A stretch of DNA of 64,000 bases. It comes from Hydractinia symbiolongicarpus (Eukaryota; Cnidaria; Hydrozoa; Anthoathecata; Hydractiniidae). The stretch lies in NCBI RefSeq assembly GCF_029227915.1, contig NC_079878.1, positions 1,676,001 through 1,740,000 of the forward strand, read 5' to 3'. Shown here piece after piece: positions 24,113-35,400 of this stretch. The first letter of the stretch is position 1, and each line of letters opens with the position of its first letter. The position numbers were made by a program, and so were the translations under genes. Under the pieces are notes generated by a model, which saw only the letters and a list, made by a program, of their open reading frames with translations, was not told the DNA's origin and did no database searches.

Positions 24113-24363
24113 AGTTATTTTATTCTGAAACAAACTGCAATCTTTTTAAAAAGTTTACATAACTAGAGCGAAGTTAACTTAAATCTTGGTGGAAGAACAG
24201 TTAAGTATTACATTAGAATTTATAACTCTTCATTACTTTATAAACAACAGTTAGACAATATTGAACTTGGTGGTAGTTAGGTTAGAAATACCATGATTAG
24301 TTTTTTTTAACAAATGACAAATTTCCATATTTTGACGTTTCCAGTATTTTTTATGTCTGTTTA

Positions 24364-24432
24364 ATTCATGGTATACGCCCTATATTGCATGATATACGCG
24401 CTATTTGTATGATATACGCCCTATGTTGCAAA
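24364..24432. repeat. Short tandem repeat TGATATACGCCCTAT
   Basis: A unit of about 20-25 bases (ATGGTATACGCCCTATATTG and variants) occurs three times in a row. Confidence 0.7.
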
Positions 24433-24952
24433 TAAAGAATAACTTGCATACTTCTCGGAAAACATCAGGGTCATTTTTTAATCTTGTCAGATAGCCAATC
24501 AGTTTTATATGCATGACTCGTACTTTGACAAGTTACGCGTTGCTACAAAAAGTGCAAATAAATGTAGTTTACATGAAGGAATATAGGATCTCCAGGTTAA
24601 TTAGCTTTTACATTCTTGTAAATTAAGTGTCTACAAAACGTTTCAATAAGCTCCATCCCCACAATTTCCGAAGAATGGCGGGTAATGAACGATCACTCAA
24701 AAGGTCGAAGCATTAGTAATACACCTTTACCGAATTTAAATTATCGATTACATCATCAGCATGAAAACGAGTGACTTCTTAGTAAACTTTGTAAACATTA
24801 AAAATACAGCTGGTGAGTGTGATACTTTTATGCGTTGTGAATGATCTTTTATTGTGTATTTCTCTAAAGGATTGCAGGTTTTTTTCTAACGAAACTACTT
24901 ATAATGTATTTAAAAACATACTTGTCTTGTAAAAGAAGAATATGTATTTGTG

Positions 24953-25143
24953 ATGGCGAGTAGCAATCAGAAAGGTCAGCAAGAAATTTATCATAATTTA
25001 ATCTATCCAGGTATATCGACCTCTCGACCTGGTAACTCTTGTTGCGTACTGTTATGCAAAAGTTCTACTCTTAATAAACCCAGAGTTAAACAAGCATTGG
25101 AATGTTTTCATTTCCATCGGACCCAAGTTTGAGAAAACAATGG
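24953..25143 (+). pseudogene. THAP-domain gene, exon 1 (broken)
   Basis: From ATG 24953 the frame gives a short leader and then CCVLLCKSS, the first zinc-binding cysteines of a THAP DNA-binding domain. The typical FHFP...W segment is encoded at 25110-25143 but in another frame, because one T is missing in CATTTCC. The exon ends CAATGG and is followed by donor GTAAGC. THAP domains bind DNA sequence-specifically and occur in P-element and Kolobok transposases. The gene lies inside the Kolobok-like element, in the expected orientation, and its second exon is at 29856. Confidence 0.65.
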
Positions 25144-25159
25144 GTAAGCATCATTTCGC

Positions 25160-25650
25160 TACCTTAGTTCTAAAGGGGCCTAAGTCCTAAGTGCCTTAAT
25201 TCTAAAAGGGCCTAAGTCCTGAGAGCCTTAATTCTAAAGGGGCCTAAGTCCATTTTCTTAATTTTGAGAAAACTGCGATTTAATTTTTTACTTGATTCTG
25301 AAGTCATTTTTAATATTTAGGTATGGAAGTAAAACTTTTCTGAAAGCCATGATTATGATTTTGTTTCTTGGATCAAAAGCTGTTATTGGCAAAGCAAATA
25401 AATCATGTGCCACCAAGTGAAAACAACAAAAAGGACTTAGGCCTCTTTAATGCTTGCTAATTTTAAATTATAAGGACTTAGCACCATAATGAATGTTTTC
25501 ACTAAAGGGGCCTAAGTCCATACCTTCAAAATTCAATTTTGTGAAAAGGCCTAAGTCCGAAACATTTCTAAAAGCAGTCCAAACACATTCTGAGTAGAAA
25601 AAAGGTCGAAAGGTATTAAACATAAAAAAGGCCTAACTCCATGCTTTTCC
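25160..25650. repeat. CCTAAGTCC subterminal array, left
   Basis: AAAGGGGCCTAAGTCC or close variants occur at about 25172, 25206, 25237, 25505, 25550 and 25628 in one direction, with two reversed copies near 25434 and 25471. Confidence 0.85.
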
Positions 25651-26636
25651 TAAAGCCCTGAAGAGAACTAGAATAGAGTAACTGAATAGACTGATAAAAG
25701 TGCTGGTAGAAGTACATTTTATTTGAAGTATGAGCTAAATATTTTAAATATTCCTTGAATTTTACTATTAATATTTATTATACAGGAATTATTAGACTAG
25801 TAAATATTAATCAACAAGAACAATATCAGCTATCAACAAGACTGGAACAGTGTTGAAGAAATATATAATAGAACTTTAATAAATTAGTTGTTATGTGCCT
25901 TTATGTCATTAGTCACTTAATCAGGCATGCTTAGAGTTTTATAACATAGCCTTGACAGTGAGTGATATGTAACTAGTGTCACCAGTGTTTTTGAGACTAG
26001 ATCGTATTGACATTTAGCTAGGCAATGCAAGTTACTGCAGCCTAGAGGCTACTCTGAGGCAACTTGAGGCAATATTGTAATGTAATGTAAACCAAAATTA
26101 AAAAAAACTAAATGAAAATAAATTATTGAATCTACTGATAAGATACTTTTAGAGCAATCTCTGCAAGTCTTGAGTTATGAGTAGCTAAACTTTTCTGTAA
26201 AGTTAAAATTTAAAAATATTTACTTCACAGTAGTAGACTCTACGTTGTGAGTATTAAAAAAAATCATCAGAAATAGAAAATTGAAATCAGAAGGTGCAGC
26301 CCAAAAGGAGAGCTGATTATTGTAAATGGTAAAGACCCCTTAAAAACTATTTTGATAAATAATTGTTTCTATGTTGTAAAATATGTGTGTATTCAGAATC
26401 AGCTAACAGTGCTCAATATGGTCAGTTGATTTAGTCTAAACTTAACAAAAAGAATAAATCAAACTACTGAAATACTTTAGAACTATTGACAAAACTGAAT
26501 AATAAAAAGTGACTTGAGCAAAACAGAAAATATAAAGAATAAACAGATCATGAAAATAAAAACTGTTTTAAAAATAAGGAATGAAAAAAAATATGTTAAA
26601 ATTATTAATAGTAGCCTAAGTGAAATTAATTGCTAA

Positions 26637-28873
26637 CTAATGGAATATAGTGCTTTTGAAGTTGTAGAAGTTGTTTGAATCCATTGAAATTACTTTATAT
26701 GGATTTTTCCTTGCAGCTTTCTCAATCAGCGTGATCCATTGTGTAGGGTGATGGATGTTAACTCCTTTCTTTGCACGCTCAATAACGGAATGGACCGTAT
26801 CATTAACATTTTGTGTGTGGCCTTTCTCTAAGTACACAAGGTTGATGACAATACCCTTTTCGTTTGCTAAGATGGATAGCATTTGAACTATAAAACGGTT
26901 TTTATTTTGGCCTGCGCAATTGTCAGCAAAAAGATAGAGTGTTTTTACAGTGTCTTGTAATTCTTCAATAAACAATTTCAGGCAACTTGAAATTTCATTG
27001 GAGCCACGCTTTGCAATGTTCTGGTTCCACACAAAACAAAAGGTTTTTTGTGTCACCAAGTTTGTAACGGTTAGGTTATAAACGGAAAGTTTACGTTTAT
27101 AAAAAAAATCGGAATGCTCACCAAATGGCACCTGCAATACCTTTTGAAGATCGAACGCAGCTACGTATATACTTTTATCCTTAGAGGCTTCTTCTTTGAT
27201 ATTGTTTTTAAATTGCCTAGCCTCGTTTTTATTTTTCAGGTGGATATCATACTTCTCTTGCAATAAGGTCTTATCAACAGCATTTCGATATTCCACACAA
27301 ACACTGCATTGATCCTTCTTGGGTTGATGGAACCCTAGATTAAAATTTTCGTTGAAAATCTTACGATAATAATGTTCTTCCACTTTGCTAGTAGAGTTTT
27401 CTAGCTTGAAAAGCTGGTACATTTTAGATATGTTTAGGTTGCTGGCGAGATACTGCCTTTTTGTTCCTTCCCTACAGAAGTGGCTTTCCATAACTGGAAA
27501 TTTCATGATGTGTCGTTTTACTGCATCAAGGGAATCTTCATTATATTTCACACGAGATTGTCCTTTTCCTCTTCTGTCTTCTGAGACAAGATTACCATCT
27601 TTTTTTTAAAAAAATAGCAGTACGTATGGTTTTGCAAGATACACCAAATGTTGACAAAAACATTGGCTGACATACTTGTTGCACGTCTAAAAAGTACTTT
27701 ATGGAATTGATTCTATTTTCACCTACTTCTTTCCTTAGTCTGTGTCGAGATGGAGCCTCAATAATAATGGAATTCAAAAGAAATTGCCTCTGTTTATCAA
27801 GGTTACCCAGATTCCAATAGGAACGAAAGAAGTTTTCCCTCTGATCCACTGATATTTTGTTACTACAATTCAGCCTACAGTTATGACAGGGCTCACCAAT
27901 TGACCGTGTTTGTGTATTTGATTTCCTATTAATATAGGATTTGTATGGACTGTAAGATTGGCCAAAGTTTCTCTTCTGCTTTTTCCTGTTTTTCTCCCAG
28001 TCTTCCTCATTTCTTTTTCTTTTTCTTATGGGTGTGTGCAAATACCATCAAAATGAATAGTTTGCTACATTCAGTTCTAAACTTCTGACAAGCATTATAA
28101 ATGTCTTTGCCAAAAGTCTAGAATTTTCTACGAACTTACCTTGATTTACCAATGAGGAGTTTGAAGTGATATTACCTAGAAACACGTCATTAAAAACTGG
28201 TGAATCGTCAGCATCTGAAAATCAAGATTTTTTGCATACTATAATTCCAACATAGAAAGCCCCCTCCTCTAAGATCTAATCAATACAAACCAGTGTAGGA
28301 GGTTAAGTTAAAATAGGGATTATGTTGTCCAATTTAAATGTTTAGGTTTAATCAAAGAGGTTCAATATTATTTATAAAGGTCCAGAATGTAATCTTCTTT
28401 TTGCATGAATTTAAAACTAAATTACCAACCTTTCAGACTGACAGCATTGTGATCTTCACTTTGGTTTTAAAGGAAAATAAAATAGCTTCAAATAATATAT
28501 TCCTCCTGACAATTACTATGAAAACATTACCTTTTTCGTAGAAATTAATTTTGTTGATTCCTTTGGTCACTATTATACACATAATAGAATATTATTGTGA
28601 CTTACCCCAATGAACTAGATGTCGATTTTGATCTGTTATTGCCAGAATGTGTTCAAACTTAATGGTTGATACTGATTCATCAATTAGGAATTTCACTCTA
28701 ACTGACTTTTTGTGGACAGAGAGGATTCTCCCCTCAAGAAGTGACTCTTCTTTGTGAACAAAAAAGCCACTATATTTATCAGCTGCTTCACTCTTGTCAA
28801 AATAGCCAGCCCTAACATGACACTTTTCTCCAACTTTATACTTTACTTCAGAATACCAACTTCTGGTGCCCAT
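26637..28873 (-). pseudogene. DDE-like transposase gene of the nested element (multi-exon, one frame break)
   Basis: Exon 1 starts at ATG 28873 and encodes a small beta-rich, Tudor- or KOW-like segment ending at a GTAAGT donor near 28606. Exon 2 (28211-28140) is acidic and has a GTAAGT donor. A basic exon with a cysteine pair (CHNCRLNC) follows from about 28041, and the main frame ends at 26637. The frame changes at an A8 run (27600-27607). In the 304-residue last frame I see FDLQKV (D134), FADNCAGQNKN (D210), GHTQN and NDTVHSVIE (D251, E258), an RNase H-like arrangement found in a widespread family of uncharacterised transposase-like proteins (DUF7869-like, from memory). A CxxC (CSVC) lies near residue 82. 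It is most likely the enzyme that moved this element. Confidence 0.65.
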
Positions 28874-29427
28874 TTTTACTTTTCTACTAACTAAAACAAT
28901 ATATTGTCTAACATGCTAACCACACTGGCTTGCTTACGAAACTAAAAAAACTTTTAAAGAAAAAAACTACAGAGGCAAAAAAAAAAGTTCCCCCACATAT
29001 TCACTCAAGTTTTACCAGTTTTAGCCAAATGCAATCATTTTTAAGCCCTCTAGCGGTTTTTTTAAGTTTTTTTTGGACAGACAGAATCATTCACCATCAA
29101 TTCACCAGCTTAGAACAAACTTATAATCCTGGGTCTGTCTTGCAATGTAATGTTATGTCTTCTGAGCTTTTATTCTGGAGTCTTTATTTATTTATCCCCA
29201 GCTACTGTAATTGAAATATTTAGAAAGGAATAAAGATGCACCCATTTGAATAAAGTAACCAAAAAGTTCTAATACAAACCAAAATATTCTTCTTCTAATA
29301 ACCACATTTGAAAACACACTATGCAGGTTTTGTTGCTTTTCTTTTTTACCACCATTAAATCATTAATACACTATATTAAATTTTTTCATCTACTTACAAC
29401 CAACCATAATGCTGGGCTGTTCTAAAT

Positions 29428-29813
29428 GGACTTAGGTCCTTTTTTTATTTAAATTGAATTTAATATAGACTTAGGCCCTTTCCCATGGACTTAGGCCTTT
29501 TTAAAACTGAAACATTTCATCCAGATGGACTTAGGCCCATATGCACTAAAACCTTAATGGACTTAGGCCTTTTTAAAATTAAATATGTTATTTATCAAAG
29601 GTTTGTGATCAATTTTCAAGACTTTCTAACCTCAAAACCCATACTTCAGACACATCAAAAGAAAGCCAGTGATCCAGAGATTCAGAAAAATCAAAATTCT
29701 TAATTTTCATAAAAATGGACTTAGGCCCCTTTAGAATTGTTGGGGACCTGGACTTAGGCCCATTTAGAATTGGGGAGGACCTGGACTTAGGCCCCTTTAG
29801 AACTAAGGTAGCG
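29428..29813. repeat. GGACTTAGGCC subterminal array, right
   Basis: TGGACTTAGGCCCCTTTAG or variants occur about eight times (29428, 29466, 29487, 29526, 29560, 29716, 29748, 29782), inverse to the left array. Confidence 0.85.
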
Positions 29814-29855
29814 ATTTCAAGATATCGTAGAAGGGGAGGTGTGATATGTTCACAG

Positions 29856-30250
29856 TAAACAAGAACACAAAAGTATGCGAAGTATACTTTGAAGTACACT
29901 GTGTAAAATTAGGTTCTGGTTGTGAATGGAAAACATTAATCAATGGCTCTGTGCCATATATATTTACGTTCAAACAAAATAATACAACACAAAAAAGGAA
30001 AAGTCCGAAAAAAGAGCACTTCCTGTAGTAGTCGAAACAGATTCTGAAAGCACATATGAAAGTTCTTCATCTGATTCTACTGAGATCACTGAAGAACAAC
30101 CTAGTTTTTTCACTCCTGATGAATTAGAGACTATCAAATCTGAGGAATTCAACGTTAAAAGAAATTCTAATTGATGATACTATAAACGACTTTACTGAAC
30201 AGCTAGGTGTGTGTATTAATACAGGATTTACATCAATAAACTCATAGGGT
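29856..30250 (+). pseudogene. THAP-domain gene, exon 2 and following acidic region (broken)
   Basis: After an acceptor at TTCACAG, the frame gives VCEVYFEVHC and then GSVPYIF, which fit the second zinc pair (C..H-type position) and the conserved AVPTIF-like end of a THAP domain. The expected histidine in the CxxHF position reads Y, which would weaken zinc binding. A serine/acid-rich stretch follows in a second frame (30010-30160) and a short tail in a third. Frame changes fall in an A6 run near 30009 and in AAAA near 30155. No DDE domain follows before 30250. Confidence 0.6.
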
Positions 30251-30871
30251 TGTGTTTCGTTATGTTTTGATTTACTTGAAGTATTTAATATATTAATATT
30301 AGCAACAATCTTGATGTTATGTTCTAATGGTAGTAGTTGGTGTGACAATGTAGAGCGGACAAGAAAGTTCGCATATTTAATGTTTTTTTTTTTTCGTGTA
30401 CTGTCAATACAATGAGCAAAACCAACCCGTTTGTCAACCATAAGCATATCTTCTTGCAGTTTTAATATTCTTGGATTTATGTTACACAAACTATCATTAA
30501 TTCTAGGATCATATAGCTAACGTTGGGTGGATACCTTTTTGTCAGCATTACTTTTTACAGGGCTGACCATAACTAAGTCTTTAAAAATTCTGTTTTTACT
30601 TGGAGCAAATGTAGTTGTTGATGTGAAAATGCTATCAGCAGATATGAGTAGTTCATCCCTAAATTTTCTGCCACGCTCCAAAGTCTTAATAACTGCCACA
30701 CCGTGCTGTTTACCACTATTTTGTCGATGCATTTCAATTTCTTTTATCGTGGACGGTGGCATTTCCTCCATGTTTTCCCTCACGTTTTTTCTTCAGTTTC
30801 ATCAAAGACTAAATCTATATTTTCCTCAATTATTTTAAGCAAAATATCTCTCATAGTATTGTCTTCCTCCA
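30124..30871 (-). pseudogene. Minus-strand accessory gene of the Kolobok-like element
   Basis: Reading starts at ATG 30871 (acidic helix, about 28 codons). It shifts frame at an A6 run near 30793, continues as a basic and serine-rich segment to an in-frame TAG at 30517-30519, and stays open after it to 30124. I recognise no domain. The last 130 bases lie antisense to the THAP gene tail, so either the deletion that removed the THAP gene's catalytic part fused the two genes tail to tail, or one of the overlapping frames is spurious. It could be a second Kolobok-encoded protein; that is inference from position. Confidence 0.45.
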
Positions 30872-31119
30872 TGTTTATATGAACGCGAATAATGTTTACC
30901 AAGATTTGCCTCGTTTTCATGCACGCAATATTTTACAAAATATAAATTCGGGAAAGGTGTATTATACACACTGTAAAACCATATAGACGTGTAGACAACC
31001 TGTTTATGAATAATTATTTTTTATGATAAATTTGGTACTTCTTCATTTTTATTTTCTAAAAAAAGAAAAATCTTCCTTTTTAAAATATATTAAATATCAT
31101 GTAGGGAAACTTTCGGTAA

Positions 31120-31269
31120 TTGTTAATTATATTTAGATGTCCAATATAATATTTAAAATGATTTAAGTTGTTGTTTTTGTCCTCCGTGATCATAAATTTT
31201 CCACCGCCATTAGCTTGACTTTCGTGTGAGTCACTAAAGTCGAAAACCAACAGCCGTTTCGTAGCCCCT
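31120..31269 (-). repeat. Right terminal inverted repeat of the Kolobok-like element
   Basis: Inverse copy of the left end. TTAA follows immediately at 31270-31273. Confidence 0.75.
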
Positions 31270-31273
31270 TTAA

Positions 31274-32200
31274 ACCTAGTCTGTTACATCGGTAATCCCT
31301 TCGTGTTTATTTCTTTTCTAAAGCAAATCAGTTATGATTTTCTTGGACAACGCGCTCTATCAATTAAATAATGTTGTGGGATTACCTGCAAATTAACAGC
31401 TGAGTCATATTTTGCGTAACCCACTTACATAATACTTTCATTGTAAGTTCTCAAAATGCCCCACCCATTTTTTTTTTGTTACAGAAAAAGGCTATCACAA
31501 TCATTACTTCTCTTACTTAAACTATAACCATTTCCATTACTTTAAAATTCTTGTTAAATTTGATCTGAAAAACCCGTTTTTTAATTAAGATTCTGATCAG
31601 AACTGTTTCATTTTTTTGCAATGCACACCAGTATATTTTGCAAAATCAGTAACTTTCGCTTGCTTTTTCGCTTGCCAATTACTTTTGCGTTGAGCTGATT
31701 TTCTCGTGAGCTTTCAAGAAATTCGTAATCAAGGCATAAATGACATTGTGGCAATATGTTGTACAACGTTTGACGAACACTGTTCGCGGACTTTTCGTTA
31801 TTTGAGTAAATACGTTTCAGTTTTTAGACTGACTCTTTTTTGACTTTTCTATGTTGTTTAAATTTGTATGTTATTCACAATTTTCTTTATTAAACTTATT
31901 GTCCTTCTTAAGACAAAACAACATTCTCACTTGTCGAATTAAGTTTAAAATTTATACACACACCAATTTAATGATGTTGAATATGATCCTAATGTTAAAA
32001 CATCAAAATTCTAGCATTTTAAAAAGCATGTAATTCAGGAAACGTGTATTGGCATCTGCATATGGGATATGAAATATCAGCCTAGATATTGATCAACTTT
32101 ATAGTACATCATTCAAACATATATTTTTGATAAATATAGCTAGCTATAAAAACATTAGCAAATATTTCTTGGGTTTAAGGCAATAAATAACAAATTAAAT
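31274..32200. other. Gene-free stretch
   Basis: AT-rich sequence between the Kolobok-like element and the Penelope-like fragment, with no supportable feature. Confidence 0.5.
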
Positions 32201-33214
32201 TTTGATAAATTTTCTCCCTGATCTTTGTCAGAGCATCTTCAGATCACAAGTAAAAACGTCTTTCAACATGCATGTACAAAATGTTAAAAATTCTCTTGAT
32301 AAAAATAAAATGTATAAAAATCGTTTATTAACAATAAAAGTCGTTAAAAATTATAGTATGTTTTCCCAAATTTCAGATAATCGTCTTATTTCATCTTTTT
32401 TGTTCAATAAATCCGATTTATGTTGTTTAATCGCTAATGCCTCTTTAAATTTTCTTTTAATAAAATTGTTTTCCCTATAGAGAATTTCTATTTTCTCAAA
32501 GTTCATTTCGTGTTTTGTTTCTTTAATGTGTTTGGACATTCCAGAGACGTGTTCTTTATCGTTTTTTGCGCCATTTTTGTGTTCTTTTATTCGTGTTGTC
32601 AACTTCCTTCCTGTTTCTCCTATGTAATATTTTCCACAATCTCCACACGTTACTTTATATACAACACCTGATTCATTGTCCTGGTTTCCGTTTTTCAATA
32701 TTTTGTTGCCTTTTACAACATTTTTTAGCGCTTTGTTTTTCGTATGTGTTAATTTTACATTAAATTTCTTGCATACTCTGGCGATTTGTTCTGAGATGCC
32801 TTTTTCATAGGGTAAAAACAATCGAATTGAATTCGTGTCGTCATCTGTCTGGTTTCTTCCATTACATTCTTTGTTTAATGTTTCTTTTATCGTTTTTGTT
32901 ACGATGTTCTTGGGAAACTCATTTAATTGCATAGTTTTTTGTATATAATTCAATTCTTCTTTGAGGTCTGCTTCTTCTGTGCAAATGGTTTTTGCTCTTC
33001 TCGTTAAAGTTTTAATTGTCGATAGTTTTACGTGTAAAGGTTGGTTTGATGTATAATTAGTGTATTGTCCCGTATGCGTAGGTTTTTTATACACTTTTGT
33101 TTTCACTGTATTATCATCTTTTCTCATTATTAAACAATCCAAAAATGGGATCTGGTCATCCTTTTCTTCCTCCGCTGTGAATTTTACTAATTTTTTATAA
33201 AAACAGCTGTTGCA
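32200..33214 (-). mobile_element. 5'-truncated Penelope-like retroelement
   Basis: Only the 3' end of a Penelope-like element is present: the end of the reverse transcriptase, linker, GIY-YIG domain and about 150 bases of trailer. Loss of the 5' part is the usual result of incomplete reverse transcription. The trailer contains CTGAAGATGCTCTGAC-like sequence on the minus strand, which faintly recalls the hammerhead motifs of these elements; this is too degenerate to call. Confidence 0.8.
32351..33214 (-). pseudogene. Penelope-like RT/GIY-YIG endonuclease, C-terminal part
   Basis: The frame is open from about 33214 (no start codon, truncated) to a stop at 32351. It begins with EEKDDQIPFLDCLIM, which fits the last conserved block of the Penelope reverse transcriptase palm/thumb region. 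A helical linker follows, then GVVYKVTCGDCGKYYIGET, the GIY-YIG core with VVY in place of GIY and an intact YIG. Arginine and H follow in TTRIKEHK, with the CxxC pair typical of this clade. The reverse transcriptase makes cDNA and the GIY-YIG enzyme nicks the target. The catalytic YVDD-type motif would lie upstream and is missing. The remaining frame has no internal stop, so the insertion is fairly young. Confidence 0.85.
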
Positions 33215-34822
33215 TTATAAGTAGAAGTTATCATGAATATCTTGGCATTCAACATATGCACGTTAAAGAGTTTAACGTTAAAACAGTCTTCACATCGAAT
33301 TTTAGGATTTAGGTTGTTAACTTAAATCATGACCTGCTTCTCCCAATTTTCCGGGCTTTTGTGAGGATGGCGTTGATTTTTTCATTAAGCGGGAGTTGCA
33401 GAAACTGTGAGCAACACATTTACACTGTTTATCCGGTCTACAGAAGTTATGAAGTAAAATTTGAGTAGACCGGTGTTAAGCAATGCTGTTTAACTATTTC
33501 TAGATTTGTCCAATAACAGTTATTTAGCTACTAAAAGAATATGAACAGGATTGTAGTTGTAAGTATTTTATAGCTCATGTTAAAGTAAGTTTCATTTGAA
33601 TTTCTAATATAATTATGCAACATTAGCCATTTATCTAAGTTGTCTAACACAGACTTAAAAATTTCGTGTCCTCTCAAATGATAGGTTCCACGAACTGCTG
33701 TCTCCTTCATGTCTTAAAGCAATATTTAGTACAAGTAGTGGAAAGTTTTTTCTGGTGGCATTATTCTTTTGTTGATAAATTGTAATTCTTAGCTATTTCA
33801 TCACTTCACTGCAGGTCGAATATTTTTATAGTTATCTTTTTGTCCTAGGCTTTTAAATTAGCTTATTTAAAAGAATTTCTTTCACAGAACATGAACCACA
33901 GACTTTAAAATTAATTTTAAGAGAAAAATTAAAAAATACTTTCCATCTGCAATCACGTATTTTCTCCTCTTCATTAAATTTGAGTTCGCGAATCTACCAT
34001 ATAAAAATAAATACTTTGTGCTGCGTGCACAATTTAATGCACAAAAAAAATCTAATTCAAGAAAATCTATTAAGTCAATTAATTTGATTTCCTCCTTACA
34101 GAGATGGAGAAAAAATTATTGGCGTCTTGATATTACTTACCAGCAATAAAAACTGAAACAACTTTCACCGCCTTGCACATTAACGGTTTCGTTGCATTCT
34201 TTGCATATCGTTAGCACACGTAAATTAAAACGAGAAGGTAATTTATTATATTAATACATTTACGTGGTTTGGCTTGCGTAAGAAAGAAGTAATCAATGCA
34301 GATAGTGGTCTATCAAGAACTTTAAAATTAGCTATCCGATTCTAAAGTTACTTTTCATTCCCGCTTCTTTTTTTAATTGACATTCTTTAAACCCCTAGTT
34401 TTGGTACACAAGAAGCTTTATAGAATCGAACTGCATGACGCTAAAAACTAAACTAAGGTTTACATTAGCAATCTAGATCTTTTAGAAGGGGGGACGTTAT
34501 CCCGAGACGCTTTTTTATTGGTTGAGGTTATCCAAGAAGAAAATATTAACTAGCAGGAAATACTCAATTAAGGAGTTGCACAAACGATTTTTTGCTTTTA
34601 CACACTACCTGAGCCTAATATTAACAGCATTAAAAGGCAAAGGATAATTATTCTTCGGTTTTATACGTATTTTAAATGAGAATAGTTAGGTAATATCTAA
34701 AAAAATTACAAAAATGTCTCCGGCGAAAGAATGGTGACTCCAGGTTAAGTATTTTTTCGGAGGTAAAGAGTCCGTTACTTATTTGACCTTTAAGTGGAAA
34801 ATGGATTGAACCACCAATTGGT
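33215..34822. other. Gene-free stretch
   Basis: No gene, repeat or RNA that I can support in about 1.6 kb of AT-rich DNA. Confidence 0.5.
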
Positions 34823-34990
34823 TTAATTGATACATTTACAGCCTTCTTTCACACAACAATGTACTTCTACTAATTGACCATACAAACGTCTTAAATTTCT
34901 TTGATCTTTACACAGTAAAGTAATTTCTTTTCTGTGCTCTAAACAGTAAGGACAAATATTGGCATTGATTAAAGTGTAATTCAGCCCACA
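34823..34990 (-). CDS. Possible second cystine-knot exon (partial)
   Basis: The frame ends CPYCLEHRKEITLLC ... VHCCVKEGCKCIN. This spacing parallels the C-terminal half of the cystine-knot protein at 35401-35826: VCNACG ... FLKC ... QRCKCLEC. It could be the last exon of a diverged neighbour gene of the same family. The N-terminal half with the GC and CxGxC positions is not visible and the acceptor site is unclear, so this may also be chance. Confidence 0.35.
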   Translation of the reverse strand, partial: CGLNYTLINANICPYCLEHRKEITLLCKDQRNLRRLYGQLVEVHCCVKEGCKCIN

Positions 34991-35017
34991 TAGCAAGGAT
35001 AAATAAACGCAAGACAT

Positions 35018-35400
35018 TGATATAGGTCAGTGCGGTTACCAAGCTCCTTTGGCATGATGAAATGGAGATCAATATCTTTATATATTGCATATTGCACTAC
35101 CAATGACGTATTTAATCGATACGGTTGATGTACACAAATGGTAAGACAAAGGATCAACATATTTATAAGTCCTTTAGATTTACTATGATACAGATATACA
35201 ATGCATTAAACAAAAAAATTATATTATTAAACTTAACAAAAGTTTTCAGTGAGTAAATAATGCAAAATTCACAACAGAATTGATCGTTATTTCTTTATAG
35301 ATAATGTTTTAGGAAGAACACCTTCGACTTTCCTTCTTTCTATTGTTTTTTTACTACATTCTGGCTAGATTCGTTCGATATGTAGCAGTGATGTTATATT
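35018..35400. other. Gap between the two cystine-knot candidates
   Basis: No feature recognised; it may be intron or 3' untranslated sequence of the gene at 35401-35826. Confidence 0.45.

Larger units (their letters stand above)
25153..29817. mobile_element. DNA transposon with GGGGCCTAAGTCC subterminal arrays, nested in a THAP intron
   Basis: CGCTACCTTAGTTCTAAAGG starts at 25157 and its complement, ending CTAAGGTAGCG, finishes at 29813. ATTT flanks both sides (25153-25156 and 29814-29817), a possible 4-bp target duplication. The element is 4657 bases long. Its cargo is the minus-strand gene at 26637-28873. Removing it leaves a 51-nt GT-AG intron between the two THAP exons, which supports these boundaries. 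Confidence 0.75.
20214..31273. mobile_element. Kolobok-like DNA transposon with TTAA target sites
   Basis: AGGGGCTA starts at 20218 and TAGCCCCT ends at 31269, each with TTAA directly outside (20214-20217 and 31270-31273). The inner sequences match in inverse orientation for about 160 bases at roughly 80 percent, including GAGGACAAAAACAACAACTT (20304-20323). TTAA targets together with a THAP-domain gene inside fit the Kolobok superfamily. The span is 11,052 bases, of which 4.66 kb is a later insertion (25157-29813). The catalytic DDE part of a Kolobok transposase was not found, so the copy is probably internally deleted. Confidence 0.75.

Noticed and set aside
32200-32260. Possible hammerhead ribozyme in the Penelope trailer
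   Set aside because: Only a degenerate CTGA...GAAA pattern is visible and I could not build the three stems.
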